DNA of 64,000 nucleotides from Pantoea sp. IMH (GTDB lineage Bacteria; Pseudomonadota; Gammaproteobacteria; Enterobacterales; Enterobacteriaceae), in NCBI RefSeq assembly GCF_000599885.1, contig NZ_JFGT01000007.1, positions 1 through 64,000 of the forward strand, written 5' to 3'. The notes under the pieces were generated by a model, which was given only the letters and a program-made list of their open reading frames with translations, did no database searches and was not told where the DNA came from. The position numbers and the translations under genes were made by a program. Each line of letters opens with the position of its first letter. The stretch's first letter is position 1. Below are positions 27,646 to 37,210 of this stretch, piece by piece.

Positions 27646-29580
27646 ATGTTCCAGGATAACCCGCTGCTCGCGCAGCTCAAAGAGAAACTCCACTCCCAGA
27701 CGCCGCGTGTTGAAGGGGTCGTCAAAGGGACCGAAAAAGGCTTCGGCTTTCTTGAGGCCGATGCTCAGAAGAGCTACTTTATTCCCCCACCTTTCATGAA
27801 GAAAGTGATGCATGGCGATCGTATAGTCGCGGTGCTGCAAACCGATAAGGATCGTGAAATTGCCGATCCTGAAAAGCTGGTTGAACCCTTCCTGACGCGT
27901 TTTGTTGGCCGGGTACAGCGCAAAGATGACCGACTCTCTATCGTACCGGATCATCCCCTGCTTAAAGATGCCATCCAGTGCCGCGCCGAGCGCAGCGTTA
28001 AGCATGATTTTCAGCATGGCGACTGGGCCGTGGCCGAAATGCGCCGCCATCCGCTGAAAGGCGATCGCACTTTTTACGCGGAACTCACCGAATTTATTAC
28101 CACGGCGGACGATCATCTTGCGCCATGGTGGGTCACCCTTTCCCGTCATAATCTTGAGCGTGAAGCGCCAGAAGCCGTCACCGGCGACATGCTGGACGAA
28201 CAGCTTGAGCGGGAAGATTTGACCGCGCTGGAGTTTGTCACCATTGACAGCGCCAGCACCGAAGATATGGATGATGCGCTGCACGTGGCTGAAACGCCTG
28301 AAGGCGATCTGCTGCTGACGATCGCCATTGCCGATCCGACGGCCTATGTGGCAGCCGGCAGCGAACTGGACGCCATCGCGGCCGAACGCGCCTTCACCAA
28401 CTATCTGCCCGGCTTTAACATTCCGATGCTGCCGCGCCAGCTCTCGGACGATATCTGCTCACTGCGTCCCAACGAACGTCGTCCGGTGCTGGCCTGTCGT
28501 GTTCGCGTTGCCGTTGACGGCACGCTGGGCGACGATATTCAGTTCTTTGCCGCGTGGATTGAGTCAAAAGCCAAGCTGGCCTATGACAACGTTTCCGACT
28601 GGCTGGAAAAGCTGGGCGAATGGCAGCCGCCAAGTGATGCCATTGCTAACCAGATCCAGTTATTGCATCGCCTCTGCCTGGCACGTGCCGAATGGCGGCA
28701 GGCCCATGCGCTGGTGTTTAAGGACCGTCCTGACTTCCGCTTTATGCTGGGTGAGAAAGGCGAAGTGCTGGACATCGTTGCCGAGCATCGCCGCATCGCC
28801 AACCGCATTGTCGAAGAAGCGATGATTACCGCCAATATCTGTGCCGCCACCGTGCTGCGCGATAAGCTGGGCTTCGGGATCTATAACATTCATCTGGGCT
28901 TTGATGCTGCCGGTGCCGAACAGGCCGCTGCGGTGCTTGACAATCACGGCGTCAAAGTCGATCCGCTGGCGATCGCCACGCTGGATGGCTTCCGTACGCT
29001 GCGTCGCGAGCTTGACGCCCAGCCGACGCAGTTCCTCGACAGCCGCATCCGTCGTTTTCAGTCGTTTGCTGAGGTCAGCACCCTGCCAGGCCCGCATTTT
29101 GGTCTTGGACTGGAGGCTTACGCTACCTGGACATCACCTATCCGTAAGTACGGCGATATGATTAACCATCGCCTGCTCAAGGCGATGGTTAAAGGCGAAA
29201 CCGCAACGCCGCCTCAGGATGAGGTTACGGTGAAAATGGGTGAGCGCCGTCGTCAGAACCGTATGGCAGAGCGAGACGTGGGGGACTGGCTCTACTCCCG
29301 CTTTCTGCAGAAGTCAGCGGGCACCGGTGAACGTTTCAGCGCGGAGATCATCGACGTCTCCCGTGGCGGTATGCGCGTGCGCCTGACGGCTAACGGCGCG
29401 GTAGCCTTTATCCCCGCCCCTTTCATTCATGCCGTGCGTGATGAACTGGTCTGCAGCCAGGAAAATGGCACCGTGCAGATCAAAGGCGAGGTGGCTTACC
29501 GCGTAACCGATGTGATTGAGGTGACTATCGCTGAAGTGCGTATGGAAAACCGCAGCGTCGTGGCCCGTCCGGCTGCCTGA
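27646..29580 (+). CDS. rnb: Exoribonuclease II
   Basis: Processive 3'-5' exoribonuclease, 644 residues as in E. coli. Domain order: cold-shock domains at the N-terminus ([14 protein letters not shown]), the RNB catalytic core with the metal-binding aspartates in [11 protein letters not shown] (about residues 205-215), and a C-terminal S1 domain ([17 protein letters not shown]). It degrades single-stranded mRNA and trims protective tails. Monocistronic by context. Confidence 0.97.
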   Translation: MFQDNPLLAQLKEKLHSQTPRVEGVVKGTEKGFGFLEADAQKSYFIPPPFMKKVMHGDRIVAVLQTDKDREIADPEKLVEPFLTRFVGRVQRKDDRLSIVPDHPLLKDAIQCRAERSVKHDFQHGDWAVAEMRRHPLKGDRTFYAELTEFITTADDHLAPWWVTLSRHNLEREAPEAVTGDMLDEQLEREDLTALEFVTIDSASTEDMDDALHVAETPEGDLLLTIAIADPTAYVAAGSELDAIAAERAFTNYLPGFNIPMLPRQLSDDICSLRPNERRPVLACRVRVAVDGTLGDDIQFFAAWIESKAKLAYDNVSDWLEKLGEWQPPSDAIANQIQLLHRLCLARAEWRQAHALVFKDRPDFRFMLGEKGEVLDIVAEHRRIANRIVEEAMITANICAATVLRDKLGFGIYNIHLGFDAAGAEQAAAVLDNHGVKVDPLAIATLDGFRTLRRELDAQPTQFLDSRIRRFQSFAEVSTLPGPHFGLGLEAYATWTSPIRKYGDMINHRLLKAMVKGETATPPQDEVTVKMGERRRQNRMAERDVGDWLYSRFLQKSAGTGERFSAEIIDVSRGGMRVRLTANGAVAFIPAPFIHAVRDELVCSQENGTVQIKGEVAYRVTDVIEVTIAEVRMENRSVVARPAA

Positions 29581-29928
29581 GTATCCCGTAAGGGGGGATA
29601 AATACTATCCCACCTTTGAGGGTGACTGACAGCGTGCTGGTACCCGCAAGGCCTGCCAGTCAAGAGGCAAAAAGCTTTGTCCCGCGTCCTCAATGGCGCG
29701 GGACACTTTACTCCCCGTTCCTCTTCATGCCCGGCGTACGTTTGTCATTATTGATAAGATTGAATTAATTCTCTTACCCCCTGTTTTCATCGCCCTCTTT
29801 GCTTTACTTCTTCACCGCTAAAACCCCTTCACCTTCACATTTCTTCCTTCGGTAACTTTCATAAACAAACAATTACATTACTTTTAATTCGTGAGCAGAT
29901 CGCTTAATAAACATGGAAGGAGTAATGG
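29581..29928 (+). other. Intergenic region between rnb and the CstA-family gene
   Basis: About 350 bases without a gene. It holds an 8-bp stem GTCCCGCG/CGCGGGAC (29679-29704), the likely rnb terminator although its T tract is weak, then A/T-rich sequence leading to the transporter start (GAAGGAG before ATG 29929). No further ORF or known site was recognised. Confidence 0.6.
29679..29704 (+). terminator. Probable rnb terminator
   Basis: Perfect 8-bp stem with a 10-base loop, followed by ACTTTACT rather than a full T run. Confidence 0.5.
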
Positions 29929-31995
29929 ATGAGAAACGTCAAAACCGGTGTTGTCTGGTCAGCAGTGGCGCTGGCGGGCGCGGGCGCGTTCGCCATGCTG
30001 GCCTTAAGCCGCGGCGAACATGTCAACGCGATGTGGCTGGTTATCGCCTCGGTGGCCTGCTACAGCATTGCCTACCGCTTCTACAGTTTGTTTATCGCCC
30101 GGGACATCTTTGAACTGGACGATCGCCGTAAAACCCCTGCCGAGCGAAAAAATGATGGTCTGGACTACGTGCCGACCAATAAATGGGTGCTGTTCGGCCA
30201 TCACTTTGCCGCAATCGCTGGCGCAGGCCCGCTGGTTGGCCCTATTCTGGCGGCGCAAATGGGCTTCCTTCCCGGCACCATCTGGATCCTGATTGGCGTT
30301 ATGCTGGCGGGCGCCGTGCAGGATTTTCTGATTCTGTTTATCTCTACCCGCCGGGATGGACGTTCCCTCGGGGAAATGGCGAAGCAGGAGCTGGGCGCCT
30401 TTGCGGGCGTGGTCACCATGCTCGGCGCGCTGGGCGTAATGATCATTATCCTTTCGGCGCTGGCGCTGGTGGTGGTGAAAGCCCTGGCAGACAGCCCGTG
30501 GGGACTCTTTACCATTGCCGCTACCATTCCGATTGCCCTTTTTATGGGCGTTTATATGCGCTTTATCCGGCCAGGCAAAATTGCTGAAGTATCGCTGATC
30601 GGGTTCGTGCTGATGATGGCCGCGATCGTTTACGGTGGCGATATTGCCCAGCATCCTTACTGGGGGCCTTTTTTTACCCTTAAAGGGACTACGCTGACCT
30701 GGGTGCTGGTTATCTATGGGTTTATCGCCTCGGTGCTGCCCGTCTGGCTGCTGCTCGCACCGCGCGATTACCTTTCCACCTTCCTGAAAATCGGCGTTAT
30801 TATCGGCCTGGCTGTCGGCATTGTCTTTGCCATGCCGGAAATGAAAATGCCCGCCGTGACCAAATTCATCGACGGCAGTGGCCCGGTCTTTTCCGGCAGC
30901 CTCTTTCCTTTCCTGTTTATTACTATCGCCTGTGGTGCCATCTCCGGCTTTCACGCACTGGTTTCAAGCGGCACTACGCCGAAGCTGGTGGAACGGGAAA
31001 GCCATATCCGTTTTATCGGCTACGGCGCCATGCTGATGGAGTCATTCGTCGCCATCATGGCCCTGATCTGCGCCTCGGTCATCGATCCGGGCGTCTACTT
31101 CGCCATGAACTCTCCGGCGGCGCTGATCGGCACCACCGTGGAGAGCGCCTCACAGGCGATCAATAGCTGGGGCTTTGTCGTTACGCCTGAAATGCTCGCT
31201 GCCGTGGCCCGGGATGTGGGTGAAGGTTCTATCCTCTCACGTGCGGGGGGTGCCCCAACCTTCGCTGTCGGGATGGCACATATTATTACTGAGGTATTTA
31301 ACAGCCGCGCAATGATGGCCTTCTGGTATCACTTCGCGATCCTGTTTGAGGCGCTGTTTATTCTTACCGCCGTGGATGCGGGCACCCGCGCCTGCCGTTT
31401 TATGGTGCAGGATCTCGCCGGTACGGTTGTGCCATCACTGGCGAATAACCGCTCATGGCTGGGGAATATGGCAGGCACAACCGTGGCCGTTGCCGGCTGG
31501 GGCTTTTTCGTCTATCAGGGCGTCATCGATCCGCTGGGCGGGATTAACACCCTCTGGCCGCTGTTTGGTATCGGCAATCAGATGCTCGCGTCAATGGCGC
31601 TGATCCTGGGTACCGTTGTGCTGTTCAAAATGAAAAAGCAGCGCTATGCCTGGGTGACGATTTTACCGACGGTCTGGCTTTTCATCACATCGATGACCGC
31701 TGGCTGGCAGAAAATCTTCCATGAGAAAGCGAACATTGGCTTCCTCGCACAGGCCAACCGGTTTTCCAAAGGCATCGAAGACGGCATTATCATCGCGCCC
31801 GCTAAAACCGTGGCGGATATGCAGACTATTGTTTTCAGTAATCAGATTAACGCCGCGCTCTGTGCGTTTTTTATGCTTGTCGCGGTCACTATGCTGATTT
31901 CCGCCTTCTTTGTGATCCGCCGTGCGCTTGCCAGCCCGACGCCGACCGTACACGAAACCGATCCCGTCCTGAGAAAAGAGGTTCGCCATGTCTGA
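29929..31995 (+). CDS. cstA: CstA-family pyruvate/peptide transporter
   Basis: Inner-membrane carbon-starvation transporter of 688 residues with many hydrophobic helices. Diagnostic stretches: FGHHFAAIAGAGPLVGP, AGAVQDF, LLAPRDYLSTFLKIG, FHALVSSGTTPK and GINTLWPLFGI. E. coli has two such proteins, CstA and BtsT (pyruvate import); this one is near equidistant by eye, so the gene symbol is by family. A ybdD-type gene follows, the same pairing as cstA-ybdD and btsT-yjiX. Confidence 0.9.
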   Translation: MRNVKTGVVWSAVALAGAGAFAMLALSRGEHVNAMWLVIASVACYSIAYRFYSLFIARDIFELDDRRKTPAERKNDGLDYVPTNKWVLFGHHFAAIAGAGPLVGPILAAQMGFLPGTIWILIGVMLAGAVQDFLILFISTRRDGRSLGEMAKQELGAFAGVVTMLGALGVMIIILSALALVVVKALADSPWGLFTIAATIPIALFMGVYMRFIRPGKIAEVSLIGFVLMMAAIVYGGDIAQHPYWGPFFTLKGTTLTWVLVIYGFIASVLPVWLLLAPRDYLSTFLKIGVIIGLAVGIVFAMPEMKMPAVTKFIDGSGPVFSGSLFPFLFITIACGAISGFHALVSSGTTPKLVERESHIRFIGYGAMLMESFVAIMALICASVIDPGVYFAMNSPAALIGTTVESASQAINSWGFVVTPEMLAAVARDVGEGSILSRAGGAPTFAVGMAHIITEVFNSRAMMAFWYHFAILFEALFILTAVDAGTRACRFMVQDLAGTVVPSLANNRSWLGNMAGTTVAVAGWGFFVYQGVIDPLGGINTLWPLFGIGNQMLASMALILGTVVLFKMKKQRYAWVTILPTVWLFITSMTAGWQKIFHEKANIGFLAQANRFSKGIEDGIIIAPAKTVADMQTIVFSNQINAALCAFFMLVAVTMLISAFFVIRRALASPTPTVHETDPVLRKEVRHV

Positions 31996-32098
31996 CGCCA
32001 TTTTCGCCCGACAATTAGTGAGTCCACTAACGATTCATCGCTGTGTGCCCGCGAAGGATACGGTTGCCGCTCCAGCCCGTCTAACGTTAAGGCTACTA

Positions 32099-32281
32099 AT
32101 GTCACGACTGGCGCAAAGCTTCCGTCTGATGGTGGGCGTGCAGGATTACGGTACCTATCTTCGCCATATGCATCAACAACACCCTGGCACTAAGCCCATG
32201 ACTGAAAAAGAGTTTCATCGTTACTGCCTGGATGCCCGCTTCCCGAGCCAGGCGGGCAAATTGGGTAAATGCCCCTGTTAA
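32099..32281 (+). CDS. YbdD/YjiX-family small protein
   Basis: Partner gene of CstA-type transporters. The conserved part (about 60 residues) contains LMVGVQDYGTYLRHM, a TPMTEKEFHR-like stretch and a Cys-x-Cys end. ATG 32099 has AAGG six bases upstream and matches the family start. An in-frame ATG at 31988 overlaps the transporter stop, also with a fair ribosome site, and would add 37 residues; the extra stretch uses many rare codons (CTA, CGA, AGG) and has no family match, so I prefer the short form. Confidence 0.8.
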   Translation: MSRLAQSFRLMVGVQDYGTYLRHMHQQHPGTKPMTEKEFHRYCLDARFPSQAGKLGKCPC

Positions 32282-32285
32282 TCCG

Positions 32286-32314
32286 CGCCCCCGATCGTCC
32301 GATCGGGGCGTTTT
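32286..32314 (+). terminator. Terminator after the ybdD-like gene
   Basis: CGCCCC(C)GATCG paired with CGATCGGGGCG (one bulged C), followed by TTTT. Confidence 0.82.
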
Positions 32315-32441
32315 AACGCCGCAGAAAACCGCTGGTCAGAAAAATATATTCATCAGATAACTTGTGATTCATCTCCTTGCCGAATATCGTTGGTAAAATA
32401 AGAAGATACAGCCCGCTTAAGATTTTCCGAGGATACGACTG

Positions 32442-34427
32442 ATGACCGATGAACAAGGGCAATCGCGACTATATACCTGGTTTGGTACGTCCAGCCCTCA
32501 TTGGCGCTTAACCTCCGACAGTGATGCACTGCATTTCGCTGAAGATGAAACATCCAGTACACATATTGCCGTGCCGCTTACCCCCGCGCAGGCAAATTTG
32601 CTGCGTAGCATGACGGTAATCACGTCCAGCATTAATTTGACCCTCTCTTTTTATGGTGAAGAGCTGGCCATGCATCTGGTCGGCAGGAAAGTTAACCAGT
32701 CTGAATGGGCCGGCAGTGCTTCAGCCTGGGGAGACACCGCCGCCGTTGCCCGCGATCTGGTGCTGGGCCTCTCTTTTGCTGAGCAGGTCGTCTCCGAGGC
32801 CAACTCCGTTATCGTGATTCTCGATCAGCGCGGCAATATTCAGCGTTTCAATCGTATGTGCGAGGAGTACACCGGCCTGAACGAGCAGGAGGTCATTGGC
32901 CGCAACGTTTTCCAGCTTTTTATGACCCGCAAGGAGGCGACGGCGTCGCGCCGGAATATCAGCGGCTTTTTCCGTGACGGCAGTTCTTACGAAGTTGAGC
33001 GCTGGATAAAAACCCAAAAGGGACAGCGCCTCTTCCTGTTCCGCAATAAATTTGTGCACAGTGGCAGCGGCAGAAATGAGATCTATCTCATCTGTTCGGG
33101 CACCGACATTACTGAAGAACGCCGCGCGCAGGAGCGGCTGAGGCTGCTCGCCAATACCGACAGTATCACCGGCCTGCCCAACCGCCACGCCATTAATCAG
33201 GAAATCGCAACGGCGCTGGAGCGCGGCCAGGAGCATCAGACCGGCATCGTCTATCTCGACCTGGATAATTTCAAAAAAGTTAACGACGCCTATGGTCATA
33301 TGTTTGGCGACCAGCTGCTTCAGGCCGTTTCGCTGGCGATTTTAAGCTGTCTGGAGAAAGAGCAGATCCTTGCCCGCCTGGGTGGCGATGAGTTTATCGT
33401 GCTGGCAACCGACACCAGCCAGGCTGCGCTGGAAGCGATGGCCACCCGCATCCTGACCCGCCTGAAAGATCCTTTCCGCATCGGACTGATTGAGGTCTAT
33501 TCCGGCTGTTCGATCGGTATTGCCGTCAGCCCACAGCATGGTGAAGATCGTGAAAGTCTGATCCGCAACGCGGATACCGCCATGTATACCGCCAAAGAGA
33601 GTGGGCGCGGAAAATTCTGCGTATTCAGCGCCGAGATGAATAAGCGCGTGTTTGAATACCTCTGGCTGGACACCAATCTTCGTAAAGCGCTGGACCAGCA
33701 GCAGCTGATTATCCATTATCAGCCCAAACTGGACGCCACAGGCAAAGTGTCCAGCGTGGAAGCGCTGGTTCGCTGGCTTTCACCGGAGCGAGGTCTGGTT
33801 CCGCCCGGCAGTTTTATCTCCTATGCCGAAGAGTCAGGTCTGATTGTCCCTCTTGGACGATGGGTGATGCTGACGGCGCTTGAGCAGATTATGCGTTGGC
33901 GGGAAAAAGGGATTTTCCTCCGCGTGGCAGTCAACGTTTCGCCAAGGCAGCTTGTCGATCAGAGTATCTACGCCGATCTGAAGCAGGCGCTGGATGCGAC
34001 CGGACTGACGGAAAGCCCGATCGATATTGAGCTGACCGAAAGTTGTCTGATTGAGAACGAAGAGAAAGCCTTATCGCTGATGGCGCAGTTCAAGGCGCTG
34101 GGCGCGGAAGTGCATCTGGATGATTTTGGCACCGGCTACTCTTCCCTTTCGCAGCTTGCCCGGATGCCGGTCGATACAATTAAGCTTGATCAGAGTTTTG
34201 TCCGTGACGTTAACGATCAGCCTGTTTCCCAGTCGCTGGTGAAAGCGATAGTTGCCGTCGCCAGAGCGCTGGATTTAAGCGTGATCGCTGAAGGCATTGA
34301 AACGGTGGAGGAGGAAGCGTTTGTGATGGCGAACGGCGTGGATATCCGTCAGGGTTATCTTTACGCGAAGCCAATGCCCGCCGACGAGCTCGAGCACTGG
34401 CTTACGCGGCGTCCTGCCAGTCAGTAA
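32442..34427 (+). CDS. rpfR: DSF-responsive PAS-GGDEF-EAL protein RpfR (PdeR ortholog)
   Basis: Cyclic-di-GMP enzyme and fatty-acid signal receptor of 661 residues, same length as E. coli PdeR (YciR/Gmr). Order: N-terminal RpfF-interaction domain (about 1-95), PAS sensor (about 108-225), GGDEF at 314-318 (LGGDEFIV, intact), EAL at 440-442 (VEALVRW) and DDFGTG at 560-565. In Burkholderia and Cronobacter, RpfR binds the DSF-type signal through its PAS domain, raising phosphodiesterase activity, and binds RpfF through the N-terminal domain. The neighbour rpfF, convergent with no bases between stop codons, supports the RpfR name. Shine-Dalgarno GAGGA precedes ATG 32442. Confidence 0.93.
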   Translation: MTDEQGQSRLYTWFGTSSPHWRLTSDSDALHFAEDETSSTHIAVPLTPAQANLLRSMTVITSSINLTLSFYGEELAMHLVGRKVNQSEWAGSASAWGDTAAVARDLVLGLSFAEQVVSEANSVIVILDQRGNIQRFNRMCEEYTGLNEQEVIGRNVFQLFMTRKEATASRRNISGFFRDGSSYEVERWIKTQKGQRLFLFRNKFVHSGSGRNEIYLICSGTDITEERRAQERLRLLANTDSITGLPNRHAINQEIATALERGQEHQTGIVYLDLDNFKKVNDAYGHMFGDQLLQAVSLAILSCLEKEQILARLGGDEFIVLATDTSQAALEAMATRILTRLKDPFRIGLIEVYSGCSIGIAVSPQHGEDRESLIRNADTAMYTAKESGRGKFCVFSAEMNKRVFEYLWLDTNLRKALDQQQLIIHYQPKLDATGKVSSVEALVRWLSPERGLVPPGSFISYAEESGLIVPLGRWVMLTALEQIMRWREKGIFLRVAVNVSPRQLVDQSIYADLKQALDATGLTESPIDIELTESCLIENEEKALSLMAQFKALGAEVHLDDFGTGYSSLSQLARMPVDTIKLDQSFVRDVNDQPVSQSLVKAIVAVARALDLSVIAEGIETVEEEAFVMANGVDIRQGYLYAKPMPADELEHWLTRRPASQ

Positions 34428-35297
34428 TTATCCAACTTTACGCAGTATCTGGGCACTATGCCGGTTTTGCAGCTGAACCAGGCGTTCCATATAGGCGATA
34501 TCCTTCGGCTCAATGGTAAAGGCGAAATCGACCCAGTCCTCGGTAATGTCCATCAGTTCCGCCCGCGTCAGTTGCAGCACGCGCTGACGCGCTTTCAGCA
34601 TCGCCCTGACGCCGTTCAGCTTAGGCCGCATCACATCAATAAAGGTGCGTGTGGCCTGATAGCCTTCACCAGGCTGGAATAGCTTATCGACCAGCCCCCG
34701 GGTCTCAAACCACTCTGCCGTATGCGATTCGCCTTCGCAGATCAGCTCCTCCGCCAGCTTCATGCCGGCACGCCGGGCGACCAGAGAGTAGCCCCCCATA
34801 CCCGGGAAAAGGTTGAAAGCAATTTCCGGAAAGCCCATTCTTGCGGTGTTCTGCGCCAGAATAAAGTGATGCGCCAGCGCGGCCTCAAAACCGCCCCCCA
34901 GCGCACTTCCCTCAATCATGGCGATACTGACTGCCCCCGTATCAAACCCTCTGGCTGCGGCATGAATGCAGTCCACGCATGCCCGGGCATAGGCCCTCAG
35001 CGCCTCACGTCGTCCATTCTTGATAGATTCCACGAAGAAGCGCAAATCGCCGCCTGCGTTGAACATCGAAGGGACCAGCGACCCCGTTACCCAAAAATCG
35101 ATAGCGATACCGGCGCGCTGCGCGGCGTAGCTCAGGTTCATGATCTCCTCAATGAGTTCATGATTGAAACTGGGCCGCGGTTGCGCCCTCAGCATCATCC
35201 ACATGGTCCTTCGCCCTTCTTCATAATAGGCTGAAAGCTGAGTGGTTTGTCCAGCTTCGGTGAACAGCCTGCAGGTAGTCTGATTAATTACTGTCAT
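34428..35297 (-). CDS. rpfF: DSF-family signal synthase RpfF
   Basis: Crotonase-fold enzyme of 289 residues, the same length as Xanthomonas RpfF, which makes cis-2-unsaturated fatty-acid signals from acyl-ACP. The two catalytic glutamates are visible as Glu138 in ALGGGFEAAL and Glu158 in MGFPEIAFNLFPGMGGYS, 20 residues apart as in the Xanthomonas enzyme (141 and 161). Oxyanion-hole region FNAGGDLRFF is present. An ordinary enoyl-CoA hydratase is the alternative, but the FPGMGGYS segment and the convergent rpfR argue for RpfF. AGGA lies seven bases before the ATG. Confidence 0.9.
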   Translation of the reverse strand: MTVINQTTCRLFTEAGQTTQLSAYYEEGRRTMWMMLRAQPRPSFNHELIEEIMNLSYAAQRAGIAIDFWVTGSLVPSMFNAGGDLRFFVESIKNGRREALRAYARACVDCIHAAARGFDTGAVSIAMIEGSALGGGFEAALAHHFILAQNTARMGFPEIAFNLFPGMGGYSLVARRAGMKLAEELICEGESHTAEWFETRGLVDKLFQPGEGYQATRTFIDVMRPKLNGVRAMLKARQRVLQLTRAELMDITEDWVDFAFTIEPKDIAYMERLVQLQNRHSAQILRKVG

Positions 35298-35496
35298 AGT
35301 CTTATCCTCTGTTTGTGGGTGCGCATCAGCGCGACCCCAGCGTAATGCAGAGCGTCAAATCTCTAAACGAGCTTTTGATTTTTAAGACAAAACAGAGAGG
35401 ACTATTCCCAGCCCTGCGGCTGGGAAAAAATAACATTGAAAGGATAATCCGGGACAAAAGAAGGTTAAAAATGAAGTCGCTGGGCTGCGTTAATGG

Positions 35497-36195
35497 CTAT
35501 TTTTGTCCATACCAGGCATTACTGCCGTGTTTACGTAGATAGTGACAGTCGAGCAGAGGTTGCTGGATTGCAGGGAGTGAAGGCGTTAACAACTGGCTGT
35601 AGATGCCCATGTAAGCCACCTCTTCCAGCACGACGGCCGAATGCACTGCTGCTTCTGGTGTTTTCCCCCAGCAAAATGGGCCATGCGAATTAATTAATAC
35701 GGCAGGGATCGCCACCGGATCCAGGCCTTGCTCACGGAAGGTTTCAATGATGACCTGTCCAGTTTCCCATTCATAGCGACTCTCGATCTCTTCAGGGCGC
35801 ATTTGCCGTGTACAGGGTATCGCACCGTAAAAATCATCAGCATGAGTGGTACCCCAGGCGGGGAGCGATTTTCCCGCCTGGGCCCAGATGGTGGCATGGC
35901 GGGAATGAGTATGCACAATACTGCCAATCTCAGGCCAGGCAAGATAAAGCGCCCGATGAGTTTCCGTATCAGATGAGGGGCGTTTGCTACCTTCAACAAC
36001 CTTACCCGTTGCGATATCAACCACCACCATATCGTCACGCTGCATCGCGGGATAGCTGACACCGGAGGGTTTGATAACCATCAGGCCGGCGCTACGATCG
36101 ACAGCACTGACATTGCCCCAGGTAAAAACGACCAGGCCATGCTGAGGAAGCGCAAGATTGGCTTCCAGCACCTGCTGTTTGAGTTGTTCTAACAT
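35497..36195 (-). CDS. araD: L-ribulose-5-phosphate 4-epimerase
   Basis: Class II aldolase-like zinc enzyme of 232 residues that converts L-ribulose 5-phosphate to D-xylulose 5-phosphate. Metal-binding histidines sit in IVHTHSRH and INSHGPF; the segment WGNVSAVD and the C-terminal LRKHG match AraD closely. GGAG eight bases before ATG 36195 fixes the start (a GTG at 36198 is in frame). No araBA or ulaABC genes lie nearby, so it is an orphan copy; it could equally serve ascorbate or lyxose breakdown (UlaF/SgbE type). Confidence 0.88.
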   Translation of the reverse strand: MLEQLKQQVLEANLALPQHGLVVFTWGNVSAVDRSAGLMVIKPSGVSYPAMQRDDMVVVDIATGKVVEGSKRPSSDTETHRALYLAWPEIGSIVHTHSRHATIWAQAGKSLPAWGTTHADDFYGAIPCTRQMRPEEIESRYEWETGQVIIETFREQGLDPVAIPAVLINSHGPFCWGKTPEAAVHSAVVLEEVAYMGIYSQLLTPSLPAIQQPLLDCHYLRKHGSNAWYGQK

Positions 36196-36198
36196 CAC

Positions 36199-36600
36199 AT
36201 ATCTCCGTGCGTTCTTTTTGCTATTTTCAGCGCTATGGCGGATTTGGAGTATGGAGCTTTTCGCTGGATGCGCGGCAGGAAATGGCTACAGCATTGAAGT
36301 TGAGCGGGTGATGGCGATTTTATCGTCCTGAGGGACGAGGCTTCCTTTACGCGTAATCAATAAAATAACCGGGACTTCTCTCCTTACTGTTCAGATCGCA
36401 GGCTCGCCCGGAGACAAGAGTGAGTATAGAAAAGGCCTACAGAACAGAGTATCTTACGGCTGAGCTGTCGCTATCGGCCGGGTCCCATGGCTCACTGGTG
36501 AAATAACCCGCTAAATATCCGCGGATTCCAGTTGAGAAATGCGGTAAGCAGCTATACTGAAATGGAAGATTTAACGCAGTAAAATTAAGGAGAAATAATT
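36199..36600. other. Intergenic region between araD and osmB
   Basis: About 400 bases without a supported gene. The right end holds the osmB promoter (-10 CTATACT at 36552-36558). The araD promoter must lie in the left part, but I could not pick it out. No repeats or clear hairpins seen. Confidence 0.6.
36552..36558 (+). promoter_or_regulatory. osmB -10 element, sigma-S type
   Basis: CTATACT, the extended -10 favoured by RpoS, 43 bases upstream of the osmB ATG; no good -35 is visible, as is usual for stationary-phase promoters. Confidence 0.6.
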
Positions 36601-36819
36601 ATGTCTTTGACTGCAAAACGCATCACAGCAGGCCTGTTGGCCACCACTCTGGTTCTTTCACTTAGCGCCTGTTCAAACTGGTCTAAACGCGATCGCAATA
36701 CGGCAATAGGTGCCGGCGCAGGCGCAATCGGTGGTTCAGTGTTAACGAACGGTAGCGGGCTCGGCACCGTTGGCGGCGCCGCGGTAGGCGGCATTATCGG
36801 CCATCAGATCGACCGGTAA
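36601..36819 (+). CDS. osmB: Osmotically inducible lipoprotein OsmB
   Basis: A 72-residue lipoprotein of the outer membrane induced by osmotic stress and stationary phase. Signal peptide with lipobox LSAC (Cys24), then a Gly/Ala-rich glycine-zipper stretch (AIGAGAGAIGGSVL...GGAAVGGIIG) and HQIDR. AAGGAG precedes the ATG. Convergent with yciH. Confidence 0.95.
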   Translation: MSLTAKRITAGLLATTLVLSLSACSNWSKRDRNTAIGAGAGAIGGSVLTNGSGLGTVGGAAVGGIIGHQIDR

Positions 36820-36883
36820 ACGCGTTGTTCTGAATACTATTACGCCCGAATTCAAGGCCGCGATACGTCGCGGCTTTGTCATT

Positions 36884-37210
36884 TCAGCCACCGGCCAGTT
36901 TAACTTTAAGCCCTTTTGCTTCCAGAAGCGTTTTGATCAGGTCACGCTTATCGCCCTGAATTTCAATCACTCCCGCTTTCACCGCACCGCCGCAGCCACA
37001 CTTCTTTTTAAGCTCTGCAGCCAGTTTTTCCAGTTCGGCATCGCTCAGATCGAGACCGGTGATCAGGCAGACCCCCTTCCCTTTTCTGCCGCTGGTCTGG
37101 CGCTGAATGCGAACAATGCCATCCCCTTTCGGACGCTGCACCACCGCTTCTGGCTGGTCGATACGTCCTGAATCTGTTGAATAGACTAACCTGCTATTGT
37201 TATCAGCCAT
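36884..37210 (-). CDS. yciH: Translation initiation factor SUI1-like protein YciH
   Basis: A 108-residue eIF1/SUI1-fold protein. Conserved RKGKGVCLITGLDL, then KKKCGCGGAVKAGVIEIQGD, then LLEAKGLKVKLAGG. The E. coli homologue can affect start-codon selection, but its physiological role is uncertain. Its ATG overlaps the pyrF stop by one base, so the two form an operon. Confidence 0.95.
   Translation of the reverse strand: MADNNSRLVYSTDSGRIDQPEAVVQRPKGDGIVRIQRQTSGRKGKGVCLITGLDLSDAELEKLAAELKKKCGCGGAVKAGVIEIQGDKRDLIKTLLEAKGLKVKLAGG

Noticed and set aside
27553-28284. 243-codon minus-strand frame
   Set aside because: Lies antisense to rnb and over the terminator; no domain or RBS.
30004-30954. 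316-codon minus-strand frame
   Set aside because: Antisense to the CstA-family gene; sequence is low-complexity His/Asp/Gly-rich, typical of reading a hydrophobic gene backward.
35405-35425. Hairpin TCCCAGCC/GGCTGGGA near rpfF upstream region
   Set aside because: As a terminator it lacks a T tract on either strand (it is followed by an A run on the plus strand); left unassigned.
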